A stretch of 64,000 nt of DNA from Microbacterium lacticum (GTDB lineage: Bacteria > Actinomycetota > Actinomycetes > Actinomycetales > Microbacteriaceae), in assembly GCF_006716815.1 (NCBI RefSeq), contig NZ_VFPS01000005.1, positions 62,001-126,000 on the forward strand, written 5' to 3'. Shown in pieces: positions 15,268 through 22,917 of this stretch. The translations under genes and the position numbers were made by a program. Each line of letters begins with the position of its first letter. The stretch's first letter is position 1. The notes under the pieces are model-generated. The model saw nothing but the letters and a program-made list of their open reading frames with translations, did not search any database and had not been told where the DNA came from.

Positions 15268-16341
15268 GTGAGTTCTGCGATGCCGTCCTTCTCCGAGCGG
15301 GCCCGCGCCGAGGCGCGGCACGTCGCGCGGAGCCTGGCGAGCTTCGGGCCGTCGCGGGGGAGGCGCTGCCCCCTCGCGCTGCAGGCGGGGTTGGCGATGG
15401 CCGTGCTGATCGTCGTGCTCGCCCTGCTCGGATACGAGCGCCTCGCCCTCCTCGCGGCGACGGGCGCGTTCACGGTCATCTACGGCGGATGGCTGCGGCC
15501 CCGCGAACGCGCGCGCTTCGCGCCCCTCGTCTCGCTCGCGCTCTTCGCGTGCGCCGCCGCCGGAACCCTCGCCGCGGGCGGCGGAGTCGTCGCGGTGCTC
15601 GTCGGCGTGCTCATGCTGACCGTGGCATCCGCCGCCGTCGTCGGCTGGGTCTCGCTCGGCCCTCCCGGCCCGGTCTTCTTCGTGCTCGTCTTCGGCCTGT
15701 CGGCCCAGGTGACCGGAGTCCACGACGGGGCGCGCGCCGTCGGCCCGTGGATCTACCTCGCCGTCGTCGCGGGATCCTCGGTGTTCGCGTGCCTGCTCGT
15801 CGCGGCGCCGCTGCTCGTGCCGCGCTACCGCGCCGAGCCCGCCCGGCCGCTGCGCGACCTGTTCCCGCGCCGGTGGGGCGCCGTCGCGCGCACGCTCACC
15901 GAGCGCGCCGCGATCGTCGGGATCGTCGGCGTCGCCGCCGCGGCGATCGTCGATCCGCACCGCTCGTACTGGATCGTCTGCGCCGGCATCGCCGTCGTCG
16001 GCATGCCGGTCGGCCGGCGCGACGCGGCGACACGAGGCATCCATCGCACCGTCGGCACGATCGTCGGCGCCGCCCTCTATCTCGCCCTCGCGTTCCTGCC
16101 GCTGCCGGTCTGGGCGCTCGGCATCGTGCTGGGGCTGCTGCAGTTCGTGATCGAACTGGTCGTCGTGCGCCACTACGCACTCGCCCTCGTCTTCATCACG
16201 CCGCTCGCGCTGCTCATCATCGGCGCCGCGACCGGCGACGCCGGCTCGATGCCGCTCGCGTTCGAGCGCGTCGTCGACACACTCGTCGGCGCCGCCGTCG
16301 GCACGGTCGCCGCCCTCACGGTGCGCCTGCGCGCCGACTGA
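15268..16341 (+). CDS. FUSC-family inner-membrane protein
   Basis: The roughly 357-residue protein has two blocks of membrane helices, about 35-150 and 210-340. These include GYERLALLAATGAFTVIYGG, PHRSYWIVCAGIAVVGMPVG and RTVGTIVGAALYLALAFLPL. The repeated pattern of a membrane block with a conserved R-x-x-G-T-x-x-G segment is that of FUSC/aromatic-acid-exporter-like proteins. Such proteins export aromatic acids or toxic compounds, but the substrate is unknown here. GTG 15268 follows a GACAAT hexamer by 6 nt. A PadR regulator follows on the same strand. Confidence 0.75.
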   Translation: MSSAMPSFSERARAEARHVARSLASFGPSRGRRCPLALQAGLAMAVLIVVLALLGYERLALLAATGAFTVIYGGWLRPRERARFAPLVSLALFACAAAGTLAAGGGVVAVLVGVLMLTVASAAVVGWVSLGPPGPVFFVLVFGLSAQVTGVHDGARAVGPWIYLAVVAGSSVFACLLVAAPLLVPRYRAEPARPLRDLFPRRWGAVARTLTERAAIVGIVGVAAAAIVDPHRSYWIVCAGIAVVGMPVGRRDAATRGIHRTVGTIVGAALYLALAFLPLPVWALGIVLGLLQFVIELVVVRHYALALVFITPLALLIIGAATGDAGSMPLAFERVVDTLVGAAVGTVAALTVRLRAD

Positions 16342-16419
16342 CGCGCCCACCCGCGCGGGCCGCCGGCGGAGCCGACCGCGCGCCGACGGAAGCGAAACGG
16401 CGACCTCGCACACCGCGCA

Positions 16420-16449
16420 TTGCCGCTCCATACCGGGTATGCATATACT
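16420..16449 (+). promoter_or_regulatory. Promoter and likely operator of the PadR/ABC operon
   Basis: TTGCCG (16420-16425) and TATACT (16444-16449) form a good sigma-70-like promoter with an 18-bp spacer. The word CCGGGTATGCA occurs at the -10 region and again about 40 nt downstream, and TATGCATA at 16439-16446 is palindromic. Paired half-sites around the promoter would suit autoregulation by the PadR protein encoded next. Confidence 0.55.
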
Positions 16450-16496
16450 CAGAAATGAGATTCCGGGTATGCACCCACCTCAGAGCGGAGAAGCGG

Positions 16497-17153
16497 ATGT
16501 CGGTACGTCAGAGCCTGTTGGCGATCCTCGATCAGGGACCGTGTTATGGATACCAGCTGCGCGCCGAGTTCGACCGCCGCACCGGCTCGACCTGGCCGCT
16601 CAACGTCGGTCAGATCTACAACACGCTCGACAGGCTCGAGCGCGACGGCCTCGTCACGAAGGGTGAGGTCGACGAGCAGGGTCACGTGTATTGGCAGATC
16701 ACGGATGCCGGGTCGGCGGAGGTCGCGGCGTGGCTGGCCTCGCCGGTCGAGCGTCCCGCCGGCACCCGCGACGAGCTCGCCATCAAGCTCGCCGTCGCCG
16801 CGACCCTCCCCGGCGTCGACGTCGCCGCGGTCATCCAGACCCAGCGCACGGCGTCGCTGGCGCAGCTGCAGCAGCTCAACCGCGCCAAGTACGCCGGCGG
16901 CGACCCCGACGGTCCGGAGGAGCTGGCGTGGTCGCTCGTCGTCGACTCGATGATCTTCGCCGCCGAGGCCGAGGTGCGCTTCATCGACCACACCGAGCAG
17001 CGCCTCGCCCGCCACCCGCAGCACGCGATGGCCCTCTCGCTGTCGCACGAGAAGCCCAAGCGCGGACGCCCCGCGAAGAGGGATGCCACGGCCACGGTCG
17101 TCGGCGAAACCGCACCCGCAACCACCGCAACCGCACCCGGAGCCCGCGCATGA
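16497..17153 (+). CDS. PadR-family transcriptional regulator
   Basis: The 218-residue protein has a winged helix at the N-terminus (SVRQSLLAILDQGPCYGYQL, LNVGQIYNTLDRLERDGLVT), the core PadR signature. A C-terminal helical Vir_act-like region (about 95-180) follows, then an Ala/Thr/Pro-rich tail. PadR proteins repress efflux or stress genes and release DNA on ligand binding. The gene overlaps the ABC ATPase by 4 nt (ATGA), so they are one operon and the ABC transporter is the probable target. Start: ATG 16497. Confidence 0.88.
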   Translation: MSVRQSLLAILDQGPCYGYQLRAEFDRRTGSTWPLNVGQIYNTLDRLERDGLVTKGEVDEQGHVYWQITDAGSAEVAAWLASPVERPAGTRDELAIKLAVAATLPGVDVAAVIQTQRTASLAQLQQLNRAKYAGGDPDGPEELAWSLVVDSMIFAAEAEVRFIDHTEQRLARHPQHAMALSLSHEKPKRGRPAKRDATATVVGETAPATTATAPGARA

Positions 17154-18022
17154 GCGCCGTGCTGCGACTGGTCGGCGTCACGGAGCAGTACGGCGAGGGC
17201 GAGACCGCCGTGTCGGCGCTGTCGGGGGTCGACCTCACCGTCGACAAGGGCGAGCTCGTCGCCATCATGGGAGCCTCGGGCTCGGGCAAATCGACGCTGC
17301 TCTCGATCGCCGGTGGCCTGCAGCAGCCGACCTCGGGTGAGGTCGTCGTCGAGGACACCTACCTGTCCACGGCATCCGCTCGTCAGCTCGCCGCGCTCCG
17401 GCGTCGCTCGCTCGGCTTCGTCTTTCAGGATTTCAATCTCATCCCGACCCTCACGGCTCTCGAGAACGTGACGCTGCCGCTGGAGCTCGACGGCTTCCGA
17501 GCCCGCGTAGCGCGCCGTGCGGGTCGGGATGCGCTCTCGTCGGTCGGTCTCGAAGACAAGGTCGACTCCTACCCCGACGACCTCTCCGGCGGCCAGCAGC
17601 AGCGCGTCGCGATCGCGCGCGCGGTCGTCGGCGGGCGGCGACTCATCCTCGCCGACGAGCCGTCCGGCGTCCTCGACTCGGTCACCGGTGAGGCGGTCAT
17701 GAAGATGATCCGCACGCGCGTCGACCAGGGCGCCGCGGGCATCCTCGTCACCCACGAAGCACGCCACGCCGCGTGGGCCGACCGCATCGTGTTCCTCCGC
17801 GACGGCCGGATCGTCGATGAGTCCCGGCGGGGCGGCGCGGACGCCTTGCTGGCCGGTGCGCGACGAGCACGCTCCTCGAGCGTGAGACGGTGGATGCCTC
17901 GCCGGCGGCGCCGGCCCGCACCGGCACCCGCGGGCTCGGATCGCGGTGGCGGGCGAGTCTCCGCCTGGCGCGCCGTCAGACGCTCCGTGCCTGGGCGTCG
18001 AGTCTGCTGGTCATCGCGCTGA
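17150..18022 (+). CDS. ABC transporter ATP-binding protein (MacB/LolD type)
   Basis: It contains Walker A GASGSGKSTL, Q-loop FVFQDFNLIPTLTALENV, signature LSGGQQQRVAIARA, Walker B RLILADEPSG and H-loop ILVTHEARHA. The domain order is complete through DRIVFLRDGRIVDE, about residue 225. The reading frame then runs on for some 65 Arg/Pro-rich residues to 18022, overlapping the permease start by 133 nt. This is unusual for the family and suggests the normal stop and spacer were lost. It would power the FtsX-type permease encoded next, probably for export or macrolide-type resistance. Confidence 0.85.
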   Translation: MSAVLRLVGVTEQYGEGETAVSALSGVDLTVDKGELVAIMGASGSGKSTLLSIAGGLQQPTSGEVVVEDTYLSTASARQLAALRRRSLGFVFQDFNLIPTLTALENVTLPLELDGFRARVARRAGRDALSSVGLEDKVDSYPDDLSGGQQQRVAIARAVVGGRRLILADEPSGVLDSVTGEAVMKMIRTRVDQGAAGILVTHEARHAAWADRIVFLRDGRIVDESRRGGADALLAGARRARSSSVRRWMPRRRRRPAPAPAGSDRGGGRVSAWRAVRRSVPGRRVCWSSR

Positions 18023-18681
18023 TCGCCCTTCCCATGGCCTTCGTCGCCGGTGTGCTCGTGTACGCCGACGGGCGACAGCCGACGACGGCGGAACGCATCG
18101 ACGCCGAACTCGGCGCCGCGGCCGCATGGGTCGCGGTCGTGAACGGGCCCGATCCCTCCCTCACGCAGTACGACGATCAGCCGCTGTCGATCGAGATCGA
18201 CCGCAACCCACGCACCGGTGAGCCGACGCACGAGCAGCAGCCGCTGCCCGGGAGCGCGGCGCCCTCCCTCGCCGGGCGGGACGCGATCGAGATCGGCGTC
18301 GGATCGGCGACCGTCCGCACCGCGAGCGGCATCGCTCCCGTGCGCGCCGTCATCGGCGACGCCAGCGCCGACGTGCTGCGCGGCCGATTCCTGCTGCGCG
18401 AGGGTCGCGCGGCCGCGGGACTGCGGGAGGCGATGGTCTCACCCGGCGCGCTCGAGCGCCTCGGTGTCGCGATCGGCGACACGGTCACCCTCACCGGGCC
18501 GGAGGGCAGCTACACGATCAGCGGGGTGCTCTCCCGCGCCGAAGACACGGATGCCGCCGTCACCATCTTCCTCCCGGCGACCGCGCAGACCCGCGCCCTC
18601 CAGACCGACGTGCAGCAGATGCGCTGGTACCTGCCCACGTGGCATCCGGCCCGGAGCGACATCTCCCGGCTGAACGCGGCG
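17890..18681 (+). pseudogene. FtsX-type ABC permease, 5' part (split by insertion)
   Basis: From ATG 17890 the frame encodes a basic N-terminus, one membrane helix (TLRAWASSLLVIALIALPMA then FVAGVLVY) and an extracytoplasmic region (about 65-260). That region includes GRFLLREGRAAAGLREAMVS and ERLGVAIGDTVTLTGPEGSY, typical of MacB-like permeases. At about 18680, after ISRLNAA, the sequence changes abruptly to lower-GC foreign DNA and the frame soon ends at 18711. The continuation resumes at 20040. The protein cannot be made whole from this locus. Confidence 0.75.
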
Positions 18682-18778
18682 GAAAATGACCGTGCTTCTG
18701 AGTTGCCGTGATTAGCTCGCGATGGTGATACCCCCCCAATGGGGTGTTTCGGCGGAGTCTGGCCGATGGCAGAGTCCT

Positions 18779-18801
18779 AGGTGGCAGGGGGAGACACCTA
18801 C
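18779..18801. promoter_or_regulatory. Inverted repeat upstream of the insert genes
   Basis: TAGGTG and CACCTA are separated by 11 nt and lie 15 nt before the first ORF of the insert. They may be an operator or an mRNA hairpin over the start region. Upstream, at about 18730-18748, a second short inverted pair (CCCC/GGGG around CAAT) is visible. Confidence 0.4.
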
Positions 18802-18815
18802 AGAACGGACAGAAA

Positions 18816-19019
18816 ATGCGGAACGTGAAGATGCTCGGGCTCGCCGCCGTGTCGGCGCTTGCCCTGATGATGGCGGTCCCGGGGCCTGCTAGCGCGGCGC
18901 AGGTTGAACCGGCACCACCGGCTGATGACGTGGCGGCTCAGATCGCGAGCGATCCCGAGATGCGGTACGTCTCGGTAGCGGAAGCGGAGGCCGTTTATGG
19001 TTTCGACCGCTCATGCTGA
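18816..19019 (+). CDS. Small secreted protein, signal peptide plus pro-region (67 aa)
   Basis: ATG 18816 opens a typical Sec signal peptide: MRNVKMLGLAAVSALALMMA, then VPGPASAAQ with an ASA-A cleavage site near residue 30. An acidic 35-residue segment follows (PPADDVAAQIASDPEMRYVS, then VAEAEAVYGFDRSC). It ends at 19019 within the start of the next ORF, which is in the +1 frame. Because that next ORF lacks its own signal peptide but looks like an extracellular, cysteine-rich protein, the two may be one secreted protein interrupted by a frameshift. Confidence 0.6.
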   Translation: MRNVKMLGLAAVSALALMMAVPGPASAAQVEPAPPADDVAAQIASDPEMRYVSVAEAEAVYGFDRSC

Positions 19020-19434
19020 AAATGTCTCGGAGCCAGTCTCAACCGAGCCCGTCATCACCCCTCTGGTGTCGTGGTGGGGGTGCGACTGGCATGGACAAGC
19101 CGATTACCCGCACGTGACGAACAACGAAGCCTCCGTCCATGGGTACTGGGTCAAGGACGGTGGCGACTGCCCGGCGACGGGAACGGTCACTGTCGAACTG
19201 CAGGCTCTGGGCTGCAGCCAGTTCGGTTGTACATGGATCACCCAAGAGACTGACCGCGCCCCGGATGTGAAGCCAGGATCGGGAACGGGACGGTGGGCCA
19301 CTCCCCACAAGGCATGCGCGAACAACAATTCCACCGGTTGGCGCGGCCGTGTCGACACCGCACTGAAGGACTTCTATGACCCGTTCGGCTGGGAAGATGG
19401 GCCCGCCAAGGATCTGAACTGCTCCCCAGCATGA
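18997..19434 (+). CDS. Cysteine-rich protein, probable mature part of a secreted effector
   Basis: The 145-residue frame carries six cysteines after residue 25 (WGCDWHG, GGDCPATG, LGCSQFGC, KACANN, LNCSPA), enough for three disulfides. It also has many Trp and Gly residues, as in an extracellular domain. The first about 20 residues are probably not the true N-terminus. Reading the upstream frame to 19019 and shifting +1 would fuse a signal peptide and pro-region to this part, giving about 210 residues. I recognise no family. It overlaps the next gene by 4 nt (ATGA). Confidence 0.6.
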   Translation: MVSTAHAENVSEPVSTEPVITPLVSWWGCDWHGQADYPHVTNNEASVHGYWVKDGGDCPATGTVTVELQALGCSQFGCTWITQETDRAPDVKPGSGTGRWATPHKACANNNSTGWRGRVDTALKDFYDPFGWEDGPAKDLNCSPA

Positions 19435-19907
19435 GCGAAGAAGGCGAGGAGATCCGGTACGTCCCTCTGCGCCCAGCCGAGGAGTACTGGGCAGCACCCC
19501 AGCGGCGATCTTTCGTGTTGTCAGAGCTGTCTGTCACCGGGCTGGTCATCATCTGCGAGCTTGATGAACCGCTCGTCGGCGCGAAACGGCCCACCATGAG
19601 CATGAAGATCACGCAGTACGTGCGGATGTCGGATGACTCGATGGTGCGCCTCGACATGGACCGTGGAGTGAGCTCGTTCAAGCATGGGTGGGTGAGGCCC
19701 GTGAGTTGGAAACGCGCCGCGCCGGACGTGATCCATGAAGTTCTTGACCTCGTTCGGGCAGACGGAGCGAACGGCGAGTCATTCCCTTGGGAGGCATATG
19801 CGGAAGCGGCACGAGTGCGCGGTATCGAGGTGGATCCGGAGGAGCTGAAGGACCTCCCTCACACCGTGCTCATATCGGACGAGCTGACGAAGATCTTCGA
19901 GCTCTAA
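19431..19907 (+). CDS. Hypothetical cytosolic protein, candidate immunity/partner (158 aa)
   Basis: It starts at ATG 19431, overlapping the stop of the preceding gene, so translation is probably coupled. The 158-residue product has no signal peptide or membrane helix and is acidic overall. It contains MSEEGEEIRYVPLRPAEEYW, VLSELSVTGLVIICELDEPL and a helical C-terminal half ending EELKDLPHTVLISDELTKIF. The arrangement, a secreted cysteine-rich protein followed by a coupled small acidic cytosolic protein, resembles a bacteriocin or toxin with its immunity gene. The function is inferred from layout alone; no homology is recognised. Confidence 0.6.
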   Translation: MSEEGEEIRYVPLRPAEEYWAAPQRRSFVLSELSVTGLVIICELDEPLVGAKRPTMSMKITQYVRMSDDSMVRLDMDRGVSSFKHGWVRPVSWKRAAPDVIHEVLDLVRADGANGESFPWEAYAEAARVRGIEVDPEELKDLPHTVLISDELTKIFEL

Positions 19908-20020
19908 GTCCGATCCCCGCACTACTTGTGGCCCCGGCGTGAGTATCAGTCGGGGCCACAGCCATGCCCGCACGTTCCGCCCTTGTGATCCCATCCGGGG
20001 CCGACGGCAGCGACCCAGCG

Positions 20021-20038
20021 TTGACACGTACGTGTCAA
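20021..20038. repeat. Perfect 18-bp palindrome at the right edge of the permease insert
   Basis: TTGACACGTACGTGTCAA reads identically on both strands. It lies 2 nt before the point where the permease frame resumes. It could be an attachment or resolution site of the element, or a binding site for a dimeric regulator. A matching sequence is not visible at the left edge. Confidence 0.75.
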
Positions 20039-20039
20039 G

Positions 20040-20936
20040 CTCGGGATGGTCGTGTTCGACCGCGACCTCGTCGCGAACCCCCAGATTCCCGCGCCCGCCG
20101 GCGACGCCTACCTCTGGTCGATCGTCGCCCTGCTGTCGGCGGCCGCCGTCTTCGCGGGCTACCTCGTCGTGCTCCTCGCCGGCGCCGCCTTCTCGGTCAG
20201 CGCCCGCCGTCAGCAGCGCGCGCTCGCCGTCGCGGCGAGTGTCGGGGCATCCCGCTCCGACGTCTTCCGTGTGGTCGCGCTGCAGGGGACGGTGCTCGGG
20301 GTCGTCGGCGGGGTCGTCGGAGCCGCGCTGGGGGTCGGCCTCGGCATCCTCGCGCTGCACCTGCTCGACGACGGCGCGGTCAGCTCGTTCTGGGGTGTGC
20401 ACATCCCGTGGGGGCTCCTCGTCGCCGTCATCGTCTTCGCGACGATCGTGGGGACGATCGCCGCGATCGCCCCCGCCCGAGCAGCGACCCGCGGTGAGGT
20501 CATCGCCGCGCTCCGGGGAGCGCGGCGGCCGGTCTCGGTGCGGGTGAGCAGGCCGCTCTGGGGCACGCTGCTCATCGCGGTCGGCATCGCCCTCACCGTG
20601 GCATCCGCCGTCTGGCTCTCGGCCATCAACGCCGAGCCGTTCGTGCCGAGCGGCGACGCGCGCCGTCAGGTGTGCATCTGGGGGATCATCGCGGGACCGA
20701 TCCTGCTGCAGCTCGGGGTGATCCTCGGCGGGCACTGGATCATCGCCCAGCTCGCCCGCGCGATCTCACGGCTCGGTCTCGCGCCGCGGATCGCGAGTCG
20801 GGATGCCGCCGCGAGCCCCGGCCGCATCGTGTCGATCCTCGCACTGGGCGTCGCGCTGCCGGTGATCATCGCGCTCGTCTCGTGGCTCGTGCCGCCGCGT
20901 CGCCCCGACCTCACGCGCCGGACGGCGATCGCGTAG
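20040..20936 (+). pseudogene. FtsX-type ABC permease, 3' part
   Basis: The frame resumes with LGMVVFDRDLVANPQIPAPA and continues the FtsX domain: a membrane helix (YLWSIVALLSAAAVFAGYLV), the cytoplasmic loop RRQQRALAVAASVGASRSDV, and two further helices to ARAATRGEVIAALRGARRP. A second domain begins, but after ASRDAAASPGR the text jumps to a terminal membrane segment and the conserved tail VPPRRPDLTRRTAIA. Permeases of this kind are usually about 800-850 residues. The two remaining pieces sum to about 560, so an internal deletion in the second half is likely in addition to the insertion. Confidence 0.7.
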
Positions 20937-20994
20937 CCGCGGAGCGCGGACGCTCGGCGAAGACGGATGCCACGGAGCGCAGTAGCGTCGAGGC

Positions 20995-21870
20995 ATGACG
21001 ACCCCGCTGATCGATCCCGACGAGCTCGCCGCACAGCTGGCATCCGATGCCCCGCCGGTCGTGCTCGACGTGCGTTACCGGCTCGATGCGCCGGACGGGC
21101 GGGAGGCGTACCGCGCCGGGCACGTGCCGGGCGCGGTCTATGTGAGCCTCGACGACGAGCTCGCGGCTCACGGCGAGCCGGAAGAGGGCCGCCACCCGCT
21201 GCCGAGCCCGGCCGCTTTCCAGGCGTCGGCGCGGCGGTGGGGGCTCGACGACGACCGGGCGGTCGTGGTCTACGACGACTGGAACTCCTTCGCCGCGGCG
21301 CGGGCGTGGTGGATGCTCGCCGACGCGGGCGTCGACGTGCGGGTGCTCGACGGCGGCTGGCGTGCCTGGCGCGACGCCGGCCTGCCGCTCGAGACCGGCA
21401 CCGCCGCGCCCGAACCCGGAAACATCACTCTCGCGGCGGGGCGCCTGCCGCGCCTCGACATCGACCAGGCCGCCGCGCTGGCGGGGGAGGGCGTGCTCCT
21501 CGACGTGCGCGCGCCCGAGCGCTTCCGCGGCGAGGTCGAGCCGATCGACCCCGCGGCGGGGCACATCCCCGGCGCCCGCAACGCGCCGACCACGGGCAAC
21601 CTCGGCCCCGACGGACGCTTCCTGCCCGCCGCGACGCTCCGCGAACGCTACGCCGACCTCGTCGGGACGGGCGCCGGTGCCCCCGAAACCGCCGACCCCA
21701 CCATCGGCGTCTACTGCGGCTCGGGCGTCACGGCGTCGCACGCCGCGCTCGCGCTGACGCTTGCGGGCCTTCGTCCGGCGCTGTACCCGGGCTCGTGGAG
21801 CCAGTGGTCGAACACCCCCGGACGGCCAATCGCCACCGGCGACGAGCCCGGAACGGGCAGACTGGACTGA
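20995..21870 (+). CDS. sseA: Thiosulfate/3-mercaptopyruvate sulfurtransferase, second copy
   Basis: The 291-residue protein has two rhodanese domains: HVPGAVYVSLDDEL and VRVLDGGWRAW in the first, HIPGARNAPTTGN and the catalytic loop VYCGSGVTASH with Cys241 in the second. The CGSGVTAS loop is the usual one of bacterial mercaptopyruvate sulfurtransferases. It shares layout with the protein at 3308, but the loop differs, so the two may differ in substrate. TAGCGT at 20983-20988 lies 6 nt before ATG 20995 (leaderless). The last base of its stop is the first base of the next start (TGATG). Confidence 0.9.
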   Translation: MTTPLIDPDELAAQLASDAPPVVLDVRYRLDAPDGREAYRAGHVPGAVYVSLDDELAAHGEPEEGRHPLPSPAAFQASARRWGLDDDRAVVVYDDWNSFAAARAWWMLADAGVDVRVLDGGWRAWRDAGLPLETGTAAPEPGNITLAAGRLPRLDIDQAAALAGEGVLLDVRAPERFRGEVEPIDPAAGHIPGARNAPTTGNLGPDGRFLPAATLRERYADLVGTGAGAPETADPTIGVYCGSGVTASHAALALTLAGLRPALYPGSWSQWSNTPGRPIATGDEPGTGRLD

Positions 21871-22898
21871 TGCGAGCCGTTTACATGTACGAGCCCGGCG
21901 ACGTCCGGGTGATCGACGCCCCCGACCCCCGCATCGAAGAGCCCACCGATGCCCTGCTGCGGCTCGTGCGCACGTGCGTGTGCGGCAGCGACCTGCATCC
22001 GTACCACTCGATGAAGCCGCGCGCGCAGGGCGTCTCGATGGGGCACGAGTACCTCGGCATCGTCGAGGAGGTCGGCGCCGACGTCGCCACGGTCAAGCCC
22101 GGCGACCTCGTGATCGTGCCGTTCGTGTTCTCCTGCGGAGTGTGCGACTTCTGCCGCGAGGGGCTGCAGACCTCGTGCCGCGTCGCGGGCCTGCGCAGTC
22201 GCCTCGGATCCGAGGGCGCCCAGGCCGAGCTCCTGCGCGCGCCGCTCGCCGACGGCACGCTGTTCGCGGTGGATGCCGGGGAAGAGCACTACGCGGGGCT
22301 CCTCACCCTCAGCGACGTCTACGGCACCGGTTTCCACGCCGCGCTCACCGGCGGCGCCGGCGCGGGCACGACCGTCGCCGTGATCGGCGACGGGGCGGTG
22401 GGCCTTCTCGCCGTGCTCTCGGCGCGGCAACTGGGCGCGGACCGCATCATCCTGATGGGCCGCCACGAGGCCCGCACCGACCTCGGCCGCGAGTTCGGGG
22501 CGACCGACGTCGTCGCTGCGCGCGGCGAGGAGGGCATCGAGGCGGTGCGGGAACTCACGGACGGCGATGGATGCCACGTGGTGCTCGAGGCCGTCGGGCA
22601 CCTCCCGGCGTATGAGCAGGCGCTCGGCGTCGTGCGCGACGGCGGCCGCATCGCCCGCGTCGGGGTGCCGCAGTACACCGACGGGCCGATCGGCCGCGTG
22701 CAGTTCAACCGCAACGTCACGATCACCGGCGGTGTCGCCCCGGTGCGCGCGTACATCGACCGGCTGCTCCCCGGCATCCTCGCCGGCACCGTCGACCCCG
22801 GGCGCGTCTTCGACGTCGAGCTGCCGCTCGAGCGGGCCGCGGAGGGCTACGCGCTCATGGATCGCCGCGAGGCGCTCAAGGTCATGCTCCGCCCGTGA
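21870..22898 (+). CDS. Zinc-dependent alcohol/sorbitol dehydrogenase-like protein
   Basis: The 342-residue medium-chain dehydrogenase has catalytic zinc ligands Cys38, His59 and Glu60 (CGSDLHPYHSMKP, MGHEY). The four structural-zinc cysteines are 89, 92, 95 and 103 (SCGVCDFCREGLQTSC). A Rossmann motif GDGAVGLLAVLSA follows. The residues LEAVGHLPAYEQAL and GGRIARVGVPQ complete the fold. Such enzymes oxidise alcohols, sugars or glutathione-type adducts with NAD(P). It is translationally coupled to the upstream sulfurtransferase and followed 19 nt later by an aldose epimerase gene, which favours a sugar or polyol substrate. Confidence 0.88.
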   Translation: MRAVYMYEPGDVRVIDAPDPRIEEPTDALLRLVRTCVCGSDLHPYHSMKPRAQGVSMGHEYLGIVEEVGADVATVKPGDLVIVPFVFSCGVCDFCREGLQTSCRVAGLRSRLGSEGAQAELLRAPLADGTLFAVDAGEEHYAGLLTLSDVYGTGFHAALTGGAGAGTTVAVIGDGAVGLLAVLSARQLGADRIILMGRHEARTDLGREFGATDVVAARGEEGIEAVRELTDGDGCHVVLEAVGHLPAYEQALGVVRDGGRIARVGVPQYTDGPIGRVQFNRNVTITGGVAPVRAYIDRLLPGILAGTVDPGRVFDVELPLERAAEGYALMDRREALKVMLRP

Positions 22899-22917
22899 GC
22901 TGCGCGAGGATGGAGGC

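Larger units (their letters stand above)
18680..20040. mobile_element. Low-GC insert of about 1.36 kb inside the ABC permease gene
   Basis: The permease frame breaks at about 18680 and resumes at about 20040. The DNA between is visibly richer in A and T than both flanks and holds three overlapping ORFs on the same strand plus its own upstream region. No transposase or recombinase is present, and I see no target duplication at the ends. The right edge carries a perfect 18-bp palindrome. It looks like a small cargo cassette, either moved in trans or the remains of a larger element. Confidence 0.65.
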
